DNA from: Cryobacterium inferilacus
Lineage (GTDB): Bacteria; Actinomycetota; Actinomycetes; Actinomycetales; Microbacteriaceae
Length of the DNA: 64,000 bases
Direction of reading: 5' to 3'
Assembly: GCF_019599185.1 (NCBI RefSeq)
Contig: NZ_JAIEUL010000002.1
Span: forward strand, 1-64,000
Positions within the stretch are counted from its first letter, which is position 1. Each line of letters opens with the position of its first letter. This document shows, in pieces, positions 7,040 through 19,100 of the stretch. The position numbers and the translations under genes were made by a program. The notes under the pieces were generated by a model. That model searched no databases, was not told the DNA's origin, and saw nothing but the letters and a program-made list of their open reading frames with translations.

Positions 7040-9307
7040 ATGACCGTCACAGATGGCATCAGAAGCGACCAGCGTGGACCCGCAGAAAGCGGCCCCGCCG
7101 AATTCGTCAGCGGCCCGTGGCAGGACTCGATCAACCTGCGCGACTTCATCCAGCGCAACTACACCCCGTACCTGGGCGACGCGAGCTTCCTCGCCGGCGC
7201 CACCGAGCGCACCACCGGCGTCTGGGCCAAGCTGTCCGCGATGTTCCCCGTGGAGCGCGAGAAGGGTGTCTACGACATCGACGCGACGACCCCGTCGTCC
7301 ATCACCGCGCACAAGCCCGGCTACATCGACAAGGACAACGAGGTCATCGTCGGCCTCCAGACCGACGCGCCGCTCAAGCGCGCGATCATGCCCTTCGGCG
7401 GCTGGCGCATGGTCGCCACCTCCCTCGAGACCTACGGCTACCCCGTGTCGCCCGAACTCGAAACGATCTTCACCGACTACCGCAAGACCCACAACACCGC
7501 GGTCTTCGACGTCTACCCTCCCGGCGTGCGCCGTGCGCGCAGCAGCCACCTGATCACCGGCCTGCCGGATGCCTACGGCCGTGGCCGCATCATCGGTGAC
7601 TACCGTCGTGTTGCCCTCTACGGCATCGACGCCCTGATTGCCGGCAAGAAGAACGACCGCGCCGAGCTGGACATGGAGCCCTCGACCGAGGACATCATCC
7701 GTGCCCGCGAGGAGAACTCGGAGCAGATCCGGGCCCTCAAGGAACTCGCTCAGATGGCCGCCAGCTACGGCTTCGACATCTCCAAGCCGGCCAACACGGC
7801 CAAGGAAGCCATCCAGTGGCTGTACTTCGCCTACCTCGGTGCGGTCAAGGAGCAGAACGGTGCGGCAATGTCGTTCGGCCGCAACGCGGCCTTCCTCGAC
7901 GCCTACATCGAGCGCGACCTCGCCGCAGGCACCCTGACGGAAGAGGGCGCCCAGGAGCTCATCGACGACCTGGTCATCAAGCTGCGCATCGTGCGGTTCC
8001 TCCGCACCCCGGAGTACGACGAGATCTTCGCCGGAGACCCCACCTGGGTCACCGAGTCGCTCGCCGGCATCGGTGAAGACGGTCGCCCGCTCGTCACCAA
8101 GACCGCGTTCCGCTTCCTGCAGACCCTGTACAACGTGGGCCCCGCACCCGAGCCGAACCTGACCGTGCTGTGGAGCGACAAGCTCCCCGAGGGCTTCAAG
8201 CGTTTCTGCGCCCAGGTCTCGATCGACACGTCCGCCATCCAGTACGAGTCCGACGAGCTCATCCGCAACGAGATGGGTGACGACGCCGCCATCGCGTGCT
8301 GCGTCTCCCCGATGCGGGTCGGCAAGCAGATGCAGTTCTTCGGAGCCCGCGTCAACGCCGTCAAGGCGCTGCTGTACTCGATCAACGGCGGTAAGGACGA
8401 GGTGTCCGGTAAGCAGATCGCGCCGGCCACCGCGCCGAACACCGACGAGATCCTCGACTACGAGACCGTCTTCCCGGCCTACCTCGAGACCCTCGAGTGG
8501 CTTGCAGAGACCTACGTCACCGCACTGAACTGCATTCACTACATGCACGACAAGTACGCGTACGAGCGTCTCGAGATGGCACTGCACGACAAGGAAATCA
8601 TCCGCACCCTCGCCTGCGGCATCGCCGGCCTGAGCGTGGTTGCCGACTCGCTGTCCGCCATCAAGTACGCCAAGGTGCGCCCGGTTCGCGACGAGACCGG
8701 CCTGGTCGTCGACTACACCGTCGAAGGCGAATTCCCCACCTTCGGTAACGACGACGACAAGGTCGACGCCATCGCGGTCGACGTCATGGAACGCTTCATG
8801 ACGATGATTCGCAAGCACCCGACCTACCGTGACGCCATCCACACCCAGTCGATCCTGACGATCACGTCCAACGTGGTCTACGGCAAGGCCACCGGCAACA
8901 CGCCCGATGGTCGCCGCAAGGGTGAGCCGTTCGCACCGGGTGCCAACCCGATGAACGGCCGCGACACGCACGGCATGCTCGCGTCGGCACTCAGTGTCGC
9001 CAAGCTTCCGTACAGCGAAGCGCAGGACGGCATCTCGCTGACCAACACGGTTGTTCCGAGCGGCCTGGGCCACACCAAGGACGAGCAGATCACCAGCCTG
9101 GTCGGCCTGCTCGACGCGTTCACGTCGGCCACCGGTTACCACCTGAACGTCAACGTGCTCAATAAAGAGACGCTCGAAGACGCGATGCTGCACCCGGAGA
9201 ACTACCCGCAGCTGACCATCCGAGTTTCCGGCTACGCCGTGAACTTCGTTCGCCTCACCCGCGAGCAGCAGATGGATGTCATCAGCCGCACGTTCCACTC
9301 GCACTAA
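7040..9307 (+). CDS. pflB: Formate C-acetyltransferase (pyruvate formate-lyase)
   Basis: The 755-residue glycyl radical enzyme converts pyruvate and CoA to acetyl-CoA and formate under anoxic conditions in the cytoplasm. The thiyl pair is Cys420-Cys421 in [10 protein letters not shown] and the radical glycine is Gly731 in RVSGYAVNF, at the same places as in the Escherichia coli enzyme and with nearly the same total length. ATG 7040 has a strong AAAGGAGA site; the in-frame upstream extension to 6956 has none. The activase gene follows after 45 bases. The DosR-type box and a 200-base leader imply oxygen- or redox-dependent control. An unusual enzyme for organisms usually described as aerobic. 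Confidence 0.97.
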   Translation: MTVTDGIRSDQRGPAESGPAEFVSGPWQDSINLRDFIQRNYTPYLGDASFLAGATERTTGVWAKLSAMFPVEREKGVYDIDATTPSSITAHKPGYIDKDNEVIVGLQTDAPLKRAIMPFGGWRMVATSLETYGYPVSPELETIFTDYRKTHNTAVFDVYPPGVRRARSSHLITGLPDAYGRGRIIGDYRRVALYGIDALIAGKKNDRAELDMEPSTEDIIRAREENSEQIRALKELAQMAASYGFDISKPANTAKEAIQWLYFAYLGAVKEQNGAAMSFGRNAAFLDAYIERDLAAGTLTEEGAQELIDDLVIKLRIVRFLRTPEYDEIFAGDPTWVTESLAGIGEDGRPLVTKTAFRFLQTLYNVGPAPEPNLTVLWSDKLPEGFKRFCAQVSIDTSAIQYESDELIRNEMGDDAAIACCVSPMRVGKQMQFFGARVNAVKALLYSINGGKDEVSGKQIAPATAPNTDEILDYETVFPAYLETLEWLAETYVTALNCIHYMHDKYAYERLEMALHDKEIIRTLACGIAGLSVVADSLSAIKYAKVRPVRDETGLVVDYTVEGEFPTFGNDDDKVDAIAVDVMERFMTMIRKHPTYRDAIHTQSILTITSNVVYGKATGNTPDGRRKGEPFAPGANPMNGRDTHGMLASALSVAKLPYSEAQDGISLTNTVVPSGLGHTKDEQITSLVGLLDAFTSATGYHLNVNVLNKETLEDAMLHPENYPQLTIRVSGYAVNFVRLTREQQMDVISRTFHSH

Positions 9308-9328
9308 AGAAACACCCCACACATGACC

Positions 9329-9388
9329 GGCAACGCTAGGTAGGACGAGACCATGACCGCGATCAACCTCGGCTTCCCTAGCGTTGCC
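9329..9388 (+). promoter_or_regulatory. Inverted repeat enclosing the pflA ribosome-binding site and start
   Basis: GGCAACGCTAGG (9329-9340) is perfectly complementary to CCTAGCGTTGCC (9377-9388). The 36-base loop contains the AGGACGAG ribosome-binding site and the ATG of pflA. In the mRNA this would form a 12-bp stem around the translation start, so it may modulate pflA translation relative to pflB or mark a processing site. Confidence 0.6.
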
Positions 9389-10246
9389 TGTCCTGTAGTA
9401 GAACTTTCCGGAGAGCACGTCGACCTGTCGGCGCCCGTCTCCGATGACGTCAGCGCCCTCACCGACGCCGACCGCAAGGCCGAGCTGCACACGCTGGAAA
9501 TGAAGGCGATCCGCGAGGGCACCGTCGCCAGTGTGCACTCCTGGGAGCTCGTGACGGCCGTGGACGGCCCCGGCACCCGCATGACCCTGTTCCTCTCCGG
9601 CTGCCTGCTGCGCTGCCAGTACTGCCACAACCCGGACACCTGGAAGATGCGTGACGGTCTCGTCACGCCCATCGACGAACTGGTCGCCAGGATGACCCGC
9701 TACCTCGGCGTCTTCAAGGCCACCAACGGCGGCCTCACCATCTCCGGCGGAGAGCCGCTGATGCAGCCCGCGTTTGTCAAGCGGATGTTCAAGGAGGCGC
9801 ATGCCCTCGGCGTGCACACCACCCTGGACACCTCCGGCTACCTCGGTAAGAGCGCCTCGGACGAGATGCTCGACAACATCGACCTCGTGCTGCTCGACGT
9901 GAAGTCCGGCCTGCCGGAGACCTACAAGAAGGTCACCGGCCGGGAACTCGCGCCGACGATCGCGTTCGGTGATCGCCTCGCCGAGCGCAACATCCCGGTC
10001 TGGGTTCGCTTCGTGCTCGTTCCCGGACTCACCGACGCCGTCGACAACGTCGAGGCCGTCGTGGACATCGTCAAGAGCTGGCCCAACGTGCAGCGCGTCG
10101 AGGTGCTGCCCTTCCACCAGATGGGCGAAGACAAATGGGATCGCCTGAGCATCCCGTACCCGCTGCACGGCGTGCACCCGCCGGAGAACGACCTGCTCGC
10201 GCGTGTGAAGGGTCAGTTCGAGGCCAGGGGACTGACCGTTTTCTAG
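9353..10246 (+). CDS. pflA: Pyruvate formate-lyase 1-activating enzyme (radical SAM)
   Basis: The 297-residue protein has the radical SAM triad C84-x3-C88-x2-C91 in SGCLLRCQYCHNP, preceded by VDGPGTRMTLFL. This is the activase signature. It installs the glycyl radical on PflB using S-adenosylmethionine and a [4Fe-4S] cluster. The N-terminus is about 48 residues longer than in Escherichia coli PflA. Met50 (9500) would give the standard length but lacks a good ribosome-binding site, and the extension from about 9410 has the high third-position GC of coding DNA. The first 50 bases are poorer in GC at codon position three and overlap the inverted repeat, so the exact start is uncertain. Confidence 0.93.
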   Translation: MTAINLGFPSVACPVVELSGEHVDLSAPVSDDVSALTDADRKAELHTLEMKAIREGTVASVHSWELVTAVDGPGTRMTLFLSGCLLRCQYCHNPDTWKMRDGLVTPIDELVARMTRYLGVFKATNGGLTISGGEPLMQPAFVKRMFKEAHALGVHTTLDTSGYLGKSASDEMLDNIDLVLLDVKSGLPETYKKVTGRELAPTIAFGDRLAERNIPVWVRFVLVPGLTDAVDNVEAVVDIVKSWPNVQRVEVLPFHQMGEDKWDRLSIPYPLHGVHPPENDLLARVKGQFEARGLTVF

Positions 10247-10337
10247 CCCGCACCGAAAATATCGGCCTTTCGCATAGAAATTTGCCGGACTTAATTATGC
10301 TTCTGACCAGCTTTTTAAGTGTTACGACTTCGAAGCA

Positions 10338-10357
10338 CCGGGACTTTGTGCCCTGAC
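10338..10357. promoter_or_regulatory. Second, weaker DosR-type box
   Basis: GGGACTTTGTGCCC at 10340-10353 matches 11 of 14 core positions of the DosR motif. It lies about 65 bases before the GTG of the downstream membrane-protein gene, in the AT-richest intergenic stretch of the region (10247-10418). Confidence 0.4.
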
Positions 10358-10418
10358 CGGGAAAATCGCAAGCTGCCAGACTGTGAATATCTTCAGAATC
10401 ACAACGAAAGGCAACACC

Positions 10419-10886
10419 GTGTCAACAGCAACCGTTCCGGCCACCACCCTCGGCGCCACCAAGGTCAAGGTCCTCAAGCTCATCGGTTGGGCCGGAATCC
10501 TCGGCGCCGTCGTCATGATCATCGGCGGTGGAGTGGTCTGGGGCGTCGTCAGCTCGCAGCTTGCCGCCGAAAAGATCACCGTCGCCGAGGACGCCTCGTT
10601 CCTCGCCGGCGCCCCCGTTGTCGGCCCGTTCTCCGCACTGGCGCAGGCCGACATCATCAACCACCACGCAACCGACATGGCCGGTGGCAACACCTACGCC
10701 GAGTTGGACAAGGAAGACCCGCTGCGTGCGACGGTCATGAACGCCTCGTTCCTGCGCACCTCGCTCTTCACCTCGGTCGTCTCGTTCGGCGTCTCGGCCT
10801 TCGCCATCGGCATGGGCATCCTGTCCGGCCTCTTCGGCTACGCCATCCTGACCCTCGCTCCGGCCTGGCCCAAGAAGAACGCGTAA
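10419..10886 (+). CDS. Small two-TM actinobacterial membrane protein (often mislabelled LigA)
   Basis: The 155-residue protein has two hydrophobic segments, at about residues 18-42 and 116-145. The extracytoplasmic loop between them contains AQADIINHHA and YAELDKEDP. This pattern belongs to a conserved actinobacterial family often annotated as aromatic ring-opening dioxygenase LigA, although nothing in it resembles a dioxygenase. GTG 10419 is chosen because AAAGG lies just upstream; an in-frame ATG at 10383 has no such site. It follows pflBA behind its own probable promoter and a DosR-like box, and ends in a strong terminator. A role in the anaerobic or dormancy response is inferred from position only. 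Confidence 0.8.
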   Translation: MSTATVPATTLGATKVKVLKLIGWAGILGAVVMIIGGGVVWGVVSSQLAAEKITVAEDASFLAGAPVVGPFSALAQADIINHHATDMAGGNTYAELDKEDPLRATVMNASFLRTSLFTSVVSFGVSAFAIGMGILSGLFGYAILTLAPAWPKKNA

Positions 10887-10902
10887 GCGCTCCGCATCAC
10901 CT

Positions 10903-10946
10903 CGAACGCCCCGTCCAGCCTCGCTGGACGGGGCGTTCGGTGTTTC
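10903..10946 (+). terminator. Strong intrinsic terminator after the pfl locus
   Basis: A perfect 16-bp stem (CGAACGCCCCGTCCAG at 10903-10918 pairing with 10924-10939) closes a five-base loop and is followed by GTGTTT. It lies 17 bases after the stop of the small membrane protein. Confidence 0.9.
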
Positions 10947-11094
10947 CGGCCGGTAACGAAGTCGGCCGAATCGTGCACGCGGCGCGCGCAGCACCTACTC
11001 TGAGCGAGAGCCCTCGTTCGGGGGCCGACCTACTCTGCGGTGCATCCGCGGATGCCGCGCTCGAACGCGGCGGATTTTTCACCCTGGGGGACAC

Positions 11095-12720
11095 ATGAGC
11101 GCGCACCGCTTTCGCACCCGTCGTGCCGCGCTGGCGCTGGCGCTGGCCGCCCTGCTCTGCAGTAGCGCGGCAGCCGTGCCAGCAGCAGCCCAGCCCGCCG
11201 CCGTGCCCGCTGCAGCGGCACCTGCTCTGCCCGGGTGGCTGCACACCTCGGGCGGCAGCATCGTGACCGCCGCCGGTGCGCCATACCTGGTCAAGGGAGT
11301 GTCCTGGTTCGGCCTGGAAACCAGTAACTGCGCACCCCACGGCCTCTGGACCATCTCCCTGGCCGCCGGGCTGGCCAAGATCAGGTCGATGGGCTTCACC
11401 ACCGTGCGCGTGCCGTTCTCCAACGAGTGCCTGGCCGCGACATCGACAAGTTCGATCAACTACGCGGTCAATCCCGACCTGGCCGGCAAGACGCCGCAGC
11501 AGGTGCTCGACGCCGTCGTCACGAAGGCCGCCGCTGCCGGGCTCACGGTCATTCTCGACCGGCACCGGCCCGGCTCTGCCGCGCAGTCCGAGCTCTGGTA
11601 CACCGCCGAGTACAGCGAGAAACGCTGGATCGCCGACTGGACGGCGCTGGCCGGCCGGTACAAGAACAACCCGACCGTGATCGGTGTCGACCTGCACAAC
11701 GAACCGCACGGACCGGCCTGTTGGGGCTGCGGCGACCCCGCCACCGACTGGCACGCGGCCGCGACCCGCGCCGGCAATGCCGTGCTGGCCGTCAACCCCA
11801 AGCTGCTGATCCTGGTCGAGGGCGTGGAAACCCAACCCGGCGGCAGCACCACCTGGTGGGGTGGCGGGCTGAGCGGAGTCGCGAAGAAGCCCGTGAAACT
11901 GGCCGTGGCGAACCGCGTGGTCTACTCGCCACACGACTATCCGGCATCCGTCTACCCGCAGAAGTGGTTCAGTGCCGCCACCTACCCGGCCAACCTCACC
12001 GCGGTGTGGGATGCGAACTGGGGCTACATCAGCAAGCGCGGCATCGCCCCCGTACTGTTGGGCGAGTTCGGCAGCAAGCTCGAAACCCGCTCGGATGCCC
12101 AGTGGCTGGGGGCACTGGTGCGGTACCTCGGCGCCAACAAAATGAGCTTCGCGTACTGGTCGTTCAACCCCAACAGCGGGGACACCGGCGGAATCGTCGC
12201 CGACGACTGGGTGACCCCGCAGGCGGCGAAGCTGACCGCGATCAGACCGCTGCTGGCCGGCACGGTGCCGCCGGCGGCGACGCCCAAGCCCAGCACGCCC
12301 AAACCCACGCCGAAGGCGACGGTCGCACCGAAGCCGACGCCGAAACCCACGCCGAAGGCGACGGCCGCACCGAAGCCGACGCCGAAGCCGAGCACACCCA
12401 AGCCCACGCCGGTCAGCGGTCGGGGCGCCACCGCCATCTGGAACCTGCAGAGCTCCTGGGGTGCGGGCTACGTCGCCGAGGTGCTCGTCACCGGCACCAC
12501 CGGGGTCAAGGGGTGGAGCGCCACCTGGCCGGACACGACGGCCACCGGCATCGTCAACGCCTGGGGGATGACCTGCACGGTGAAGGTGAAGACCTCGGTC
12601 AGCTGCACCGGAACGGGTTGGGCCGGCCCTGTCGCTGCCGGCCAGACCGTGCGCGCCGGAGTGCAGGTGTCGGGCAGCGGAGCCCCGTCGGCTCCCCGCC
12701 TCGGGTTCAGCACAAAATAG
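11095..12720 (+). CDS. Secreted GH5 endoglucanase with C-terminal CBM2
   Basis: The 541-residue protein has a signal peptide (basic MSAHRFRTRR, hydrophobic Ala/Leu core, cleavage likely near residue 33) and a GH5 catalytic domain (about 45-400). The acid/base is Glu203 in LHNEPHG and the nucleophile Glu324 in LLGEFGSK. A Pro/Thr/Lys-rich linker of repeated PTPK units follows (about 403-440), then a family 2 cellulose-binding module with paired cysteines in GMTCTVK and VSCTG. It would hydrolyse cellulose or related beta-1,4-glucans outside the cell. ATG 11095 has GGGGGA upstream. A duplicated ACCTACTCTG (10993 and 11028) in the leader may be regulatory. Confidence 0.93.
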   Translation: MSAHRFRTRRAALALALAALLCSSAAAVPAAAQPAAVPAAAAPALPGWLHTSGGSIVTAAGAPYLVKGVSWFGLETSNCAPHGLWTISLAAGLAKIRSMGFTTVRVPFSNECLAATSTSSINYAVNPDLAGKTPQQVLDAVVTKAAAAGLTVILDRHRPGSAAQSELWYTAEYSEKRWIADWTALAGRYKNNPTVIGVDLHNEPHGPACWGCGDPATDWHAAATRAGNAVLAVNPKLLILVEGVETQPGGSTTWWGGGLSGVAKKPVKLAVANRVVYSPHDYPASVYPQKWFSAATYPANLTAVWDANWGYISKRGIAPVLLGEFGSKLETRSDAQWLGALVRYLGANKMSFAYWSFNPNSGDTGGIVADDWVTPQAAKLTAIRPLLAGTVPPAATPKPSTPKPTPKATVAPKPTPKPTPKATAAPKPTPKPSTPKPTPVSGRGATAIWNLQSSWGAGYVAEVLVTGTTGVKGWSATWPDTTATGIVNAWGMTCTVKVKTSVSCTGTGWAGPVAAGQTVRAGVQVSGSGAPSAPRLGFSTK

Positions 12721-12738
12721 CCCAGCGGGGGCGTCGCG

Positions 12739-12834
12739 CGTTGACGGCTCAGTATGTCAACGGCCCAGTGTGTCAACGGCCCAGTGTGTCAACGGCCCAG
12801 TACGTCAACGGCCCAGCATGTCGACTTCTCAGTA
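12739..12834. repeat. Tandem 16-bp repeat (about six units)
   Basis: Six units of the type TGTCAACGGCCCAGTG run head to tail. Four are nearly perfect (12755-12818) and the outer ones degenerate. The array fills the gap between the converging cellulase and hypothetical genes and covers the last codons of the latter. It looks like a variable-number tandem repeat. Confidence 0.85.
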
Positions 12835-13383
12835 CTCGGTGGCGCCCTCGGCGTCGTCGCCCCAGCTGATGATGCGCGGCGGCAGCGGGTATTCGTGGCT
12901 GCCGTTCTCGGCCAGCACCTCCACAGCCACGAGCCGCGGCGCAGCCGAACCGGCCTGGCTCACGAACCAGCCGCCCACGAGCACCACGTCACCGACGGTG
13001 GAGGCGACACTCACCCCGGTCACCGTGAACGGACCGTAGGCCGAGTCGACGAACCGTGCCGACACCAGGTCGCCGTGCTGCACCCGCGGCATCATTGCAG
13101 CCGACCCGTCCTCGCCGGTGGCGGGATCGTGCGGAGCGGCGTCCAGGTTCAGGGCCTGCAGTGACTTGTGCGGCTTGAGGTTCTGTTCGATGGAGCGGCC
13201 GCCAACGGTGAGGGTCTTGACCGACTCCGAGATGAACGCCGTACCCGCGATGGTGAAGGCCCCGTAACGCTTGGTGAGGAACACCGCGCTCACGCTGCTG
13301 CCGGACTCGAGCGACGCAATCGCGTCGGTCAGAACCTTGACGTTGCGCCTGGTGGGCACATTGGGCATTGCCGGACCGGCCAT
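12829..13383 (-). CDS. Conserved hypothetical protein
   Basis: The 184-residue protein begins MAGPAMPNVPTRRNVKVLTDAI and has no signal peptide or membrane segment. Two segments repeat a similar pattern, RYGAFTIAGTAFIS and AYGPFTVTGVSVAS, which suggests an internal duplication of a beta-rich domain. The C-terminus ends in PRIISWGDDAEGATEY. ATG 13383 is chosen because AGGAGG lies eight bases upstream; an in-frame start at 13407 lacks a site. Its 3' end runs into the 16-bp tandem repeat. I do not recognise the family. Confidence 0.8.
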   Translation of the reverse strand: MAGPAMPNVPTRRNVKVLTDAIASLESGSSVSAVFLTKRYGAFTIAGTAFISESVKTLTVGGRSIEQNLKPHKSLQALNLDAAPHDPATGEDGSAAMMPRVQHGDLVSARFVDSAYGPFTVTGVSVASTVGDVVLVGGWFVSQAGSAAPRLVAVEVLAENGSHEYPLPPRIISWGDDAEGATEY

Positions 13384-13619
13384 CTTTTCCTCCTGAGAAC
13401 GTGACACGCCACTCTAACCTCTGCCCTCCCATCGGCTCCGGCGATGCACTCTCTGTGGCTCCAGCGTGGCGCCGGCCGCGGCGGGATGTTCCCCCCATTC
13501 GAGGGCTTCGGCAAGCCCCTAGCGACAACCGTGCCTGCGGCATTGAGTGGAGATCTCTGCAGGTGGGGGGAAGGGCGAGTTCAGAGCGATGGTAGGCAGT
13601 CGATGATGGTGGGCAGTCA

Positions 13620-15878
<2,259 letters not shown>

Positions 15879-16129
15879 CGCCCCATCGCGCACCGCGCAG
15901 TGGCGTGGCACCCGCTGGGCGGCGTGGCACCCGCTGGGCGGCGCGGCACCCGCGCAGCGCGCCGCGCGGGTCGTGCGCCGATTCGCGGGTGGCGTGCCAC
16001 CCGCGATGTGGCGCCGTGCCCGCGCACCGTTCGCTGGTCGCCGGTGCGAGGGCGCCTCGCCCGCGCGGTGGCGCGGCACCCGGCGCATCGTCGCGCCTCT
16101 GCCCGCGCAGTGCGCGAGAGCAGCTCCGG
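15879..16129. repeat. GC-rich spacer with degenerate 19-bp repeats
   Basis: The spacer between the converging PBP and dnaE2 genes begins with two exact copies of GGCGTGGCACCCGCTGGGC (15902-15920 and 15921-15939) and a third diverged copy (15940-15958). Shorter GGCACCCG fragments continue to about 16085. No convincing gene or clean terminator hairpin is seen. Confidence 0.6.
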
Positions 16130-19100
16130 TCAGGCGCTCCTGGTGGACCAGAGATCGAATGCCGCCGTTCCGGAAGCGACCTGCCGGCGGGGATGCGGCC
16201 CGGTGGCAGTCGCCGGATCCGCGCGCGAGTCCCGGCCGGCCACGACTGTTCCTGGCACGCCATCGCCTGTCGCACCCTGAACGGCTGCGCCCTGAGCGGC
16301 CGCCTCCTGCTCTGTGGCCTCCTGGTCGAGCAGGGCGGCCGCCCTGGCAGCTTTGGCCGCTCGGGCTCGCGCCTTCGCGCGCTCCTTGGCCACTGCCACC
16401 AGATCCCACATGTCCTCACCGGTGACCGAGACCCCACGGGCACCGGAGCGACGGGTGCGGCCGCGCACGAGCATCAGGTCGGTCTGGAAGATCCCGCCGC
16501 CGATGCGCTCCTGAGCGTCGTGGAAGAAGACCACATTGGAGACCGGGCCGGTGCCGTCGTCGAGGCTCACGAACACCACGCGCCGGCCGCCGCGCATCGG
16601 CGGGGTGTTCGTGGCACGGCGCACACCCGCCAGCAGCACCTCGGTGCCGCCGGGCAGGGTGGCCAGCTCCGACGCCGGGGTAACTCCGAGGTCGGCGAAC
16701 AGCGGGTAGTACTTGCGCATCCGATGGCCGGACACGGCCAGGCCGGTGTCGAGAAGCTCGAGATCCGATTGGGTGCGGCCCCGCAACTGCAGCGAGGTGA
16801 CGGCCGTGAACCGTGCGCCCGAGTAGTCGAGCACGGGCAGCGGCACCTCGAAGGCGAGCTGGTCGTCGTTGATCACCACTGCGGTGCCACGCAGCGACTG
16901 GATGTGGGCGAGGAGTTCGTGCCGGCGGGTGCGGTCGTGGCCGATGAAGCTGTCCAGCGCCCCCACCCGGGCCAGCGCCTCGAAGGTACGCCCGCGCGGA
17001 TGCACCCGGTCGCGAAAATCCTGCAGCGAACTGAACGGCTGGTGCCGCACGATCCGGGCGCGTTCGGCGTCACTGGAACCGCTCAGCTCGAGCAGGGGCA
17101 TCCGGATGCCCTGGCCGGTCTCGCCGACGGCCTCCACCCGGTAATCCAGGCCGCTCTTCTGCACGTCGAGGCCGAGCACGGGCACGCCGAGCACCCTGGC
17201 CTCGGCCACGAGCAGGTCCTTGGGCCACATCCCGGGGTCGTGCGTGAGCAGCCCGGCGAGGAACGGCGCCGGATGGTGGGTCTTGAGCCAGGCGGACTGA
17301 TAGGTGGGCAGGGCGAACGCCGCACCGTGGGCCTTGGCGAAACCGAAGCTGCCGAACCCGGCCAGGACCGTCCAGATGCGGTCGACGGTGCCCGCGACGA
17401 AGCCGCGCAGGGCCGCGTGCTCGCGCACATACGCTTCGATGACGGGCAGCTGGGCCGGCTTGCCCAGGTGCCGGCGCAGCACGTCGGCGTAACCGAGGCC
17501 ACAGCCGGTGAGTTCGTCGAAGAGGCGCATGACCTGTTCGTGGAAGATCACCACCCCCTTGGTCTCGCGCAGAATCGACTCGAAGCGGGGGTGGATGTAG
17601 TCCGGCGCGACCTCACCGTGCCGTGCCCGCAGATAGGTGAGCGGCATGTTGTTCTGCATCGGGCCCGGCCGAAAGAGCGAGATCTCCACGGTGAGGTCGT
17701 TGAACACCTCGGGCTGCAGCTTGCCCACCAGTTCCATCTGGCCGGGGGACTCGAGCTGGAAGATGCCCAGGGTGCGGGTGGACCGGATCAGCTCGTAGGT
17801 CGCCGGGTCGTCGAGCGGCACCCGGTCGAGGTCGATCTGCTCGCCGGTGAGCCGATGGTGTTCCTCGAGAGCGTGCGCCATCGCCGACTGCATCCGCACG
17901 CCCAGGATGTCGAGTTTGATCAGGCCCATCGGGTCCATGTCGTGTTTGTCGAACTGCGACATCGGCAGGCCCATCCCTGACGCCTGCACGGGGGTGCGGT
18001 CGAGCAGGGAGGCGTCGGAGAGGATGACCCCGCAGGGGTGCACCGAGATGTGCCTGGGCAGCCTGTCCAACCGGGCCGTGAGGTCCACGAGTTGCCCGAG
18101 CTGGGCTGAGCCGGCCACCTCAGCGGCCAGATCGGCGAGCTCGGGCTTGTCCGCCAGGGCGGCGCGGAAATCACGGGCATTGAAACGCCACATCTGCTTG
18201 GCGATCGTGGACACCTGCGTGTCCGGCAGGCCGAGGGCCAGGCCGGCATCGCGCACGGCGCCGCGACCGCGATAGGCGTTGGTCATCGACATCAGCGACA
18301 CCCGGTCGCCGCCGAAGGTGTCGAAGATGGTGCGGTAAATGTCGTGCCGTCTGGCGGATTCGACGTCGAGGTCGATGTCGGGCAGGGTCTGCCGTTCGGG
18401 GGAGAGGAAGCGTTCCCAGAGCAGCCCGTTGGAGATCGGTTCGACAGAGGAGGTGTGCAGGGCGTAGTTGAGCACCGAACCCACACCGGATCCGCGGGCC
18501 TGGATGCGGATGCCCATGCCGCGCACGATGTCGGCCACCCTGGCCACGGTGAGGAAGTACGAGGCGAATCCGAGCGACTCGACGGTGGCCATCTCGTGGG
18601 CGAGCCGTTCGTGCGCCGCGTGCACGGCCGATGCGCCCACCCGGGTGTAACGGTCGTCGACGCCGTGCCTGGCGCGGGCCCAGAGCTCGGTGAGCGGGTC
18701 GCCGATGATCCCGATCACGCCGGCCTCCGGCATCCGTGGGCGGCCGAGCCCGATGTCGGTGGCCGGGTCGAGCGCGCACCGGTCGGCCAGATCCTGGGTG
18801 TCGCGCAGCAGGAGGGCCAGGGCGCCGTCGCTGTGCTGCCCGGCATCGACGACCATGCGGGCCACCTGCCGCATCGCGGCGGCCGGTTTGAGCCAGGCCT
18901 GGCCGTTCACCTGCAGGTGCATGGCCTGCAGTCGGGTGGCCTGCAGGTGCTCCAGCTGAGCGAGCGGCGTGAGGTGCCTGGCCGCGTCGGCCAGGTCGGC
19001 GGTGACGGCCTCGCCCGGCGTGCCGTAGCGCACGGCGTTGCTGAGCACCGCGGGAAGCTGCGCGTGCTCGGCCAGCGCGAGCATGCGGGTGGCCGGCGCG

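Noticed and set aside
6908-10177. Minus-strand open frame of 1089 codons over pflB-pflA
   Set aside because: It is the antisense shadow of two clear plus-strand enzymes with catalytic motifs; the translated product is low-complexity Gly/Val/Arg/Asp without known domains.
10993-11037. Direct repeat ACCTACTCTG before the cellulase gene as an operator
   Set aside because: Only two copies of 10 bp, 35 bp apart, with no symmetry; too little to call a site, so it is mentioned only in the gene entry.
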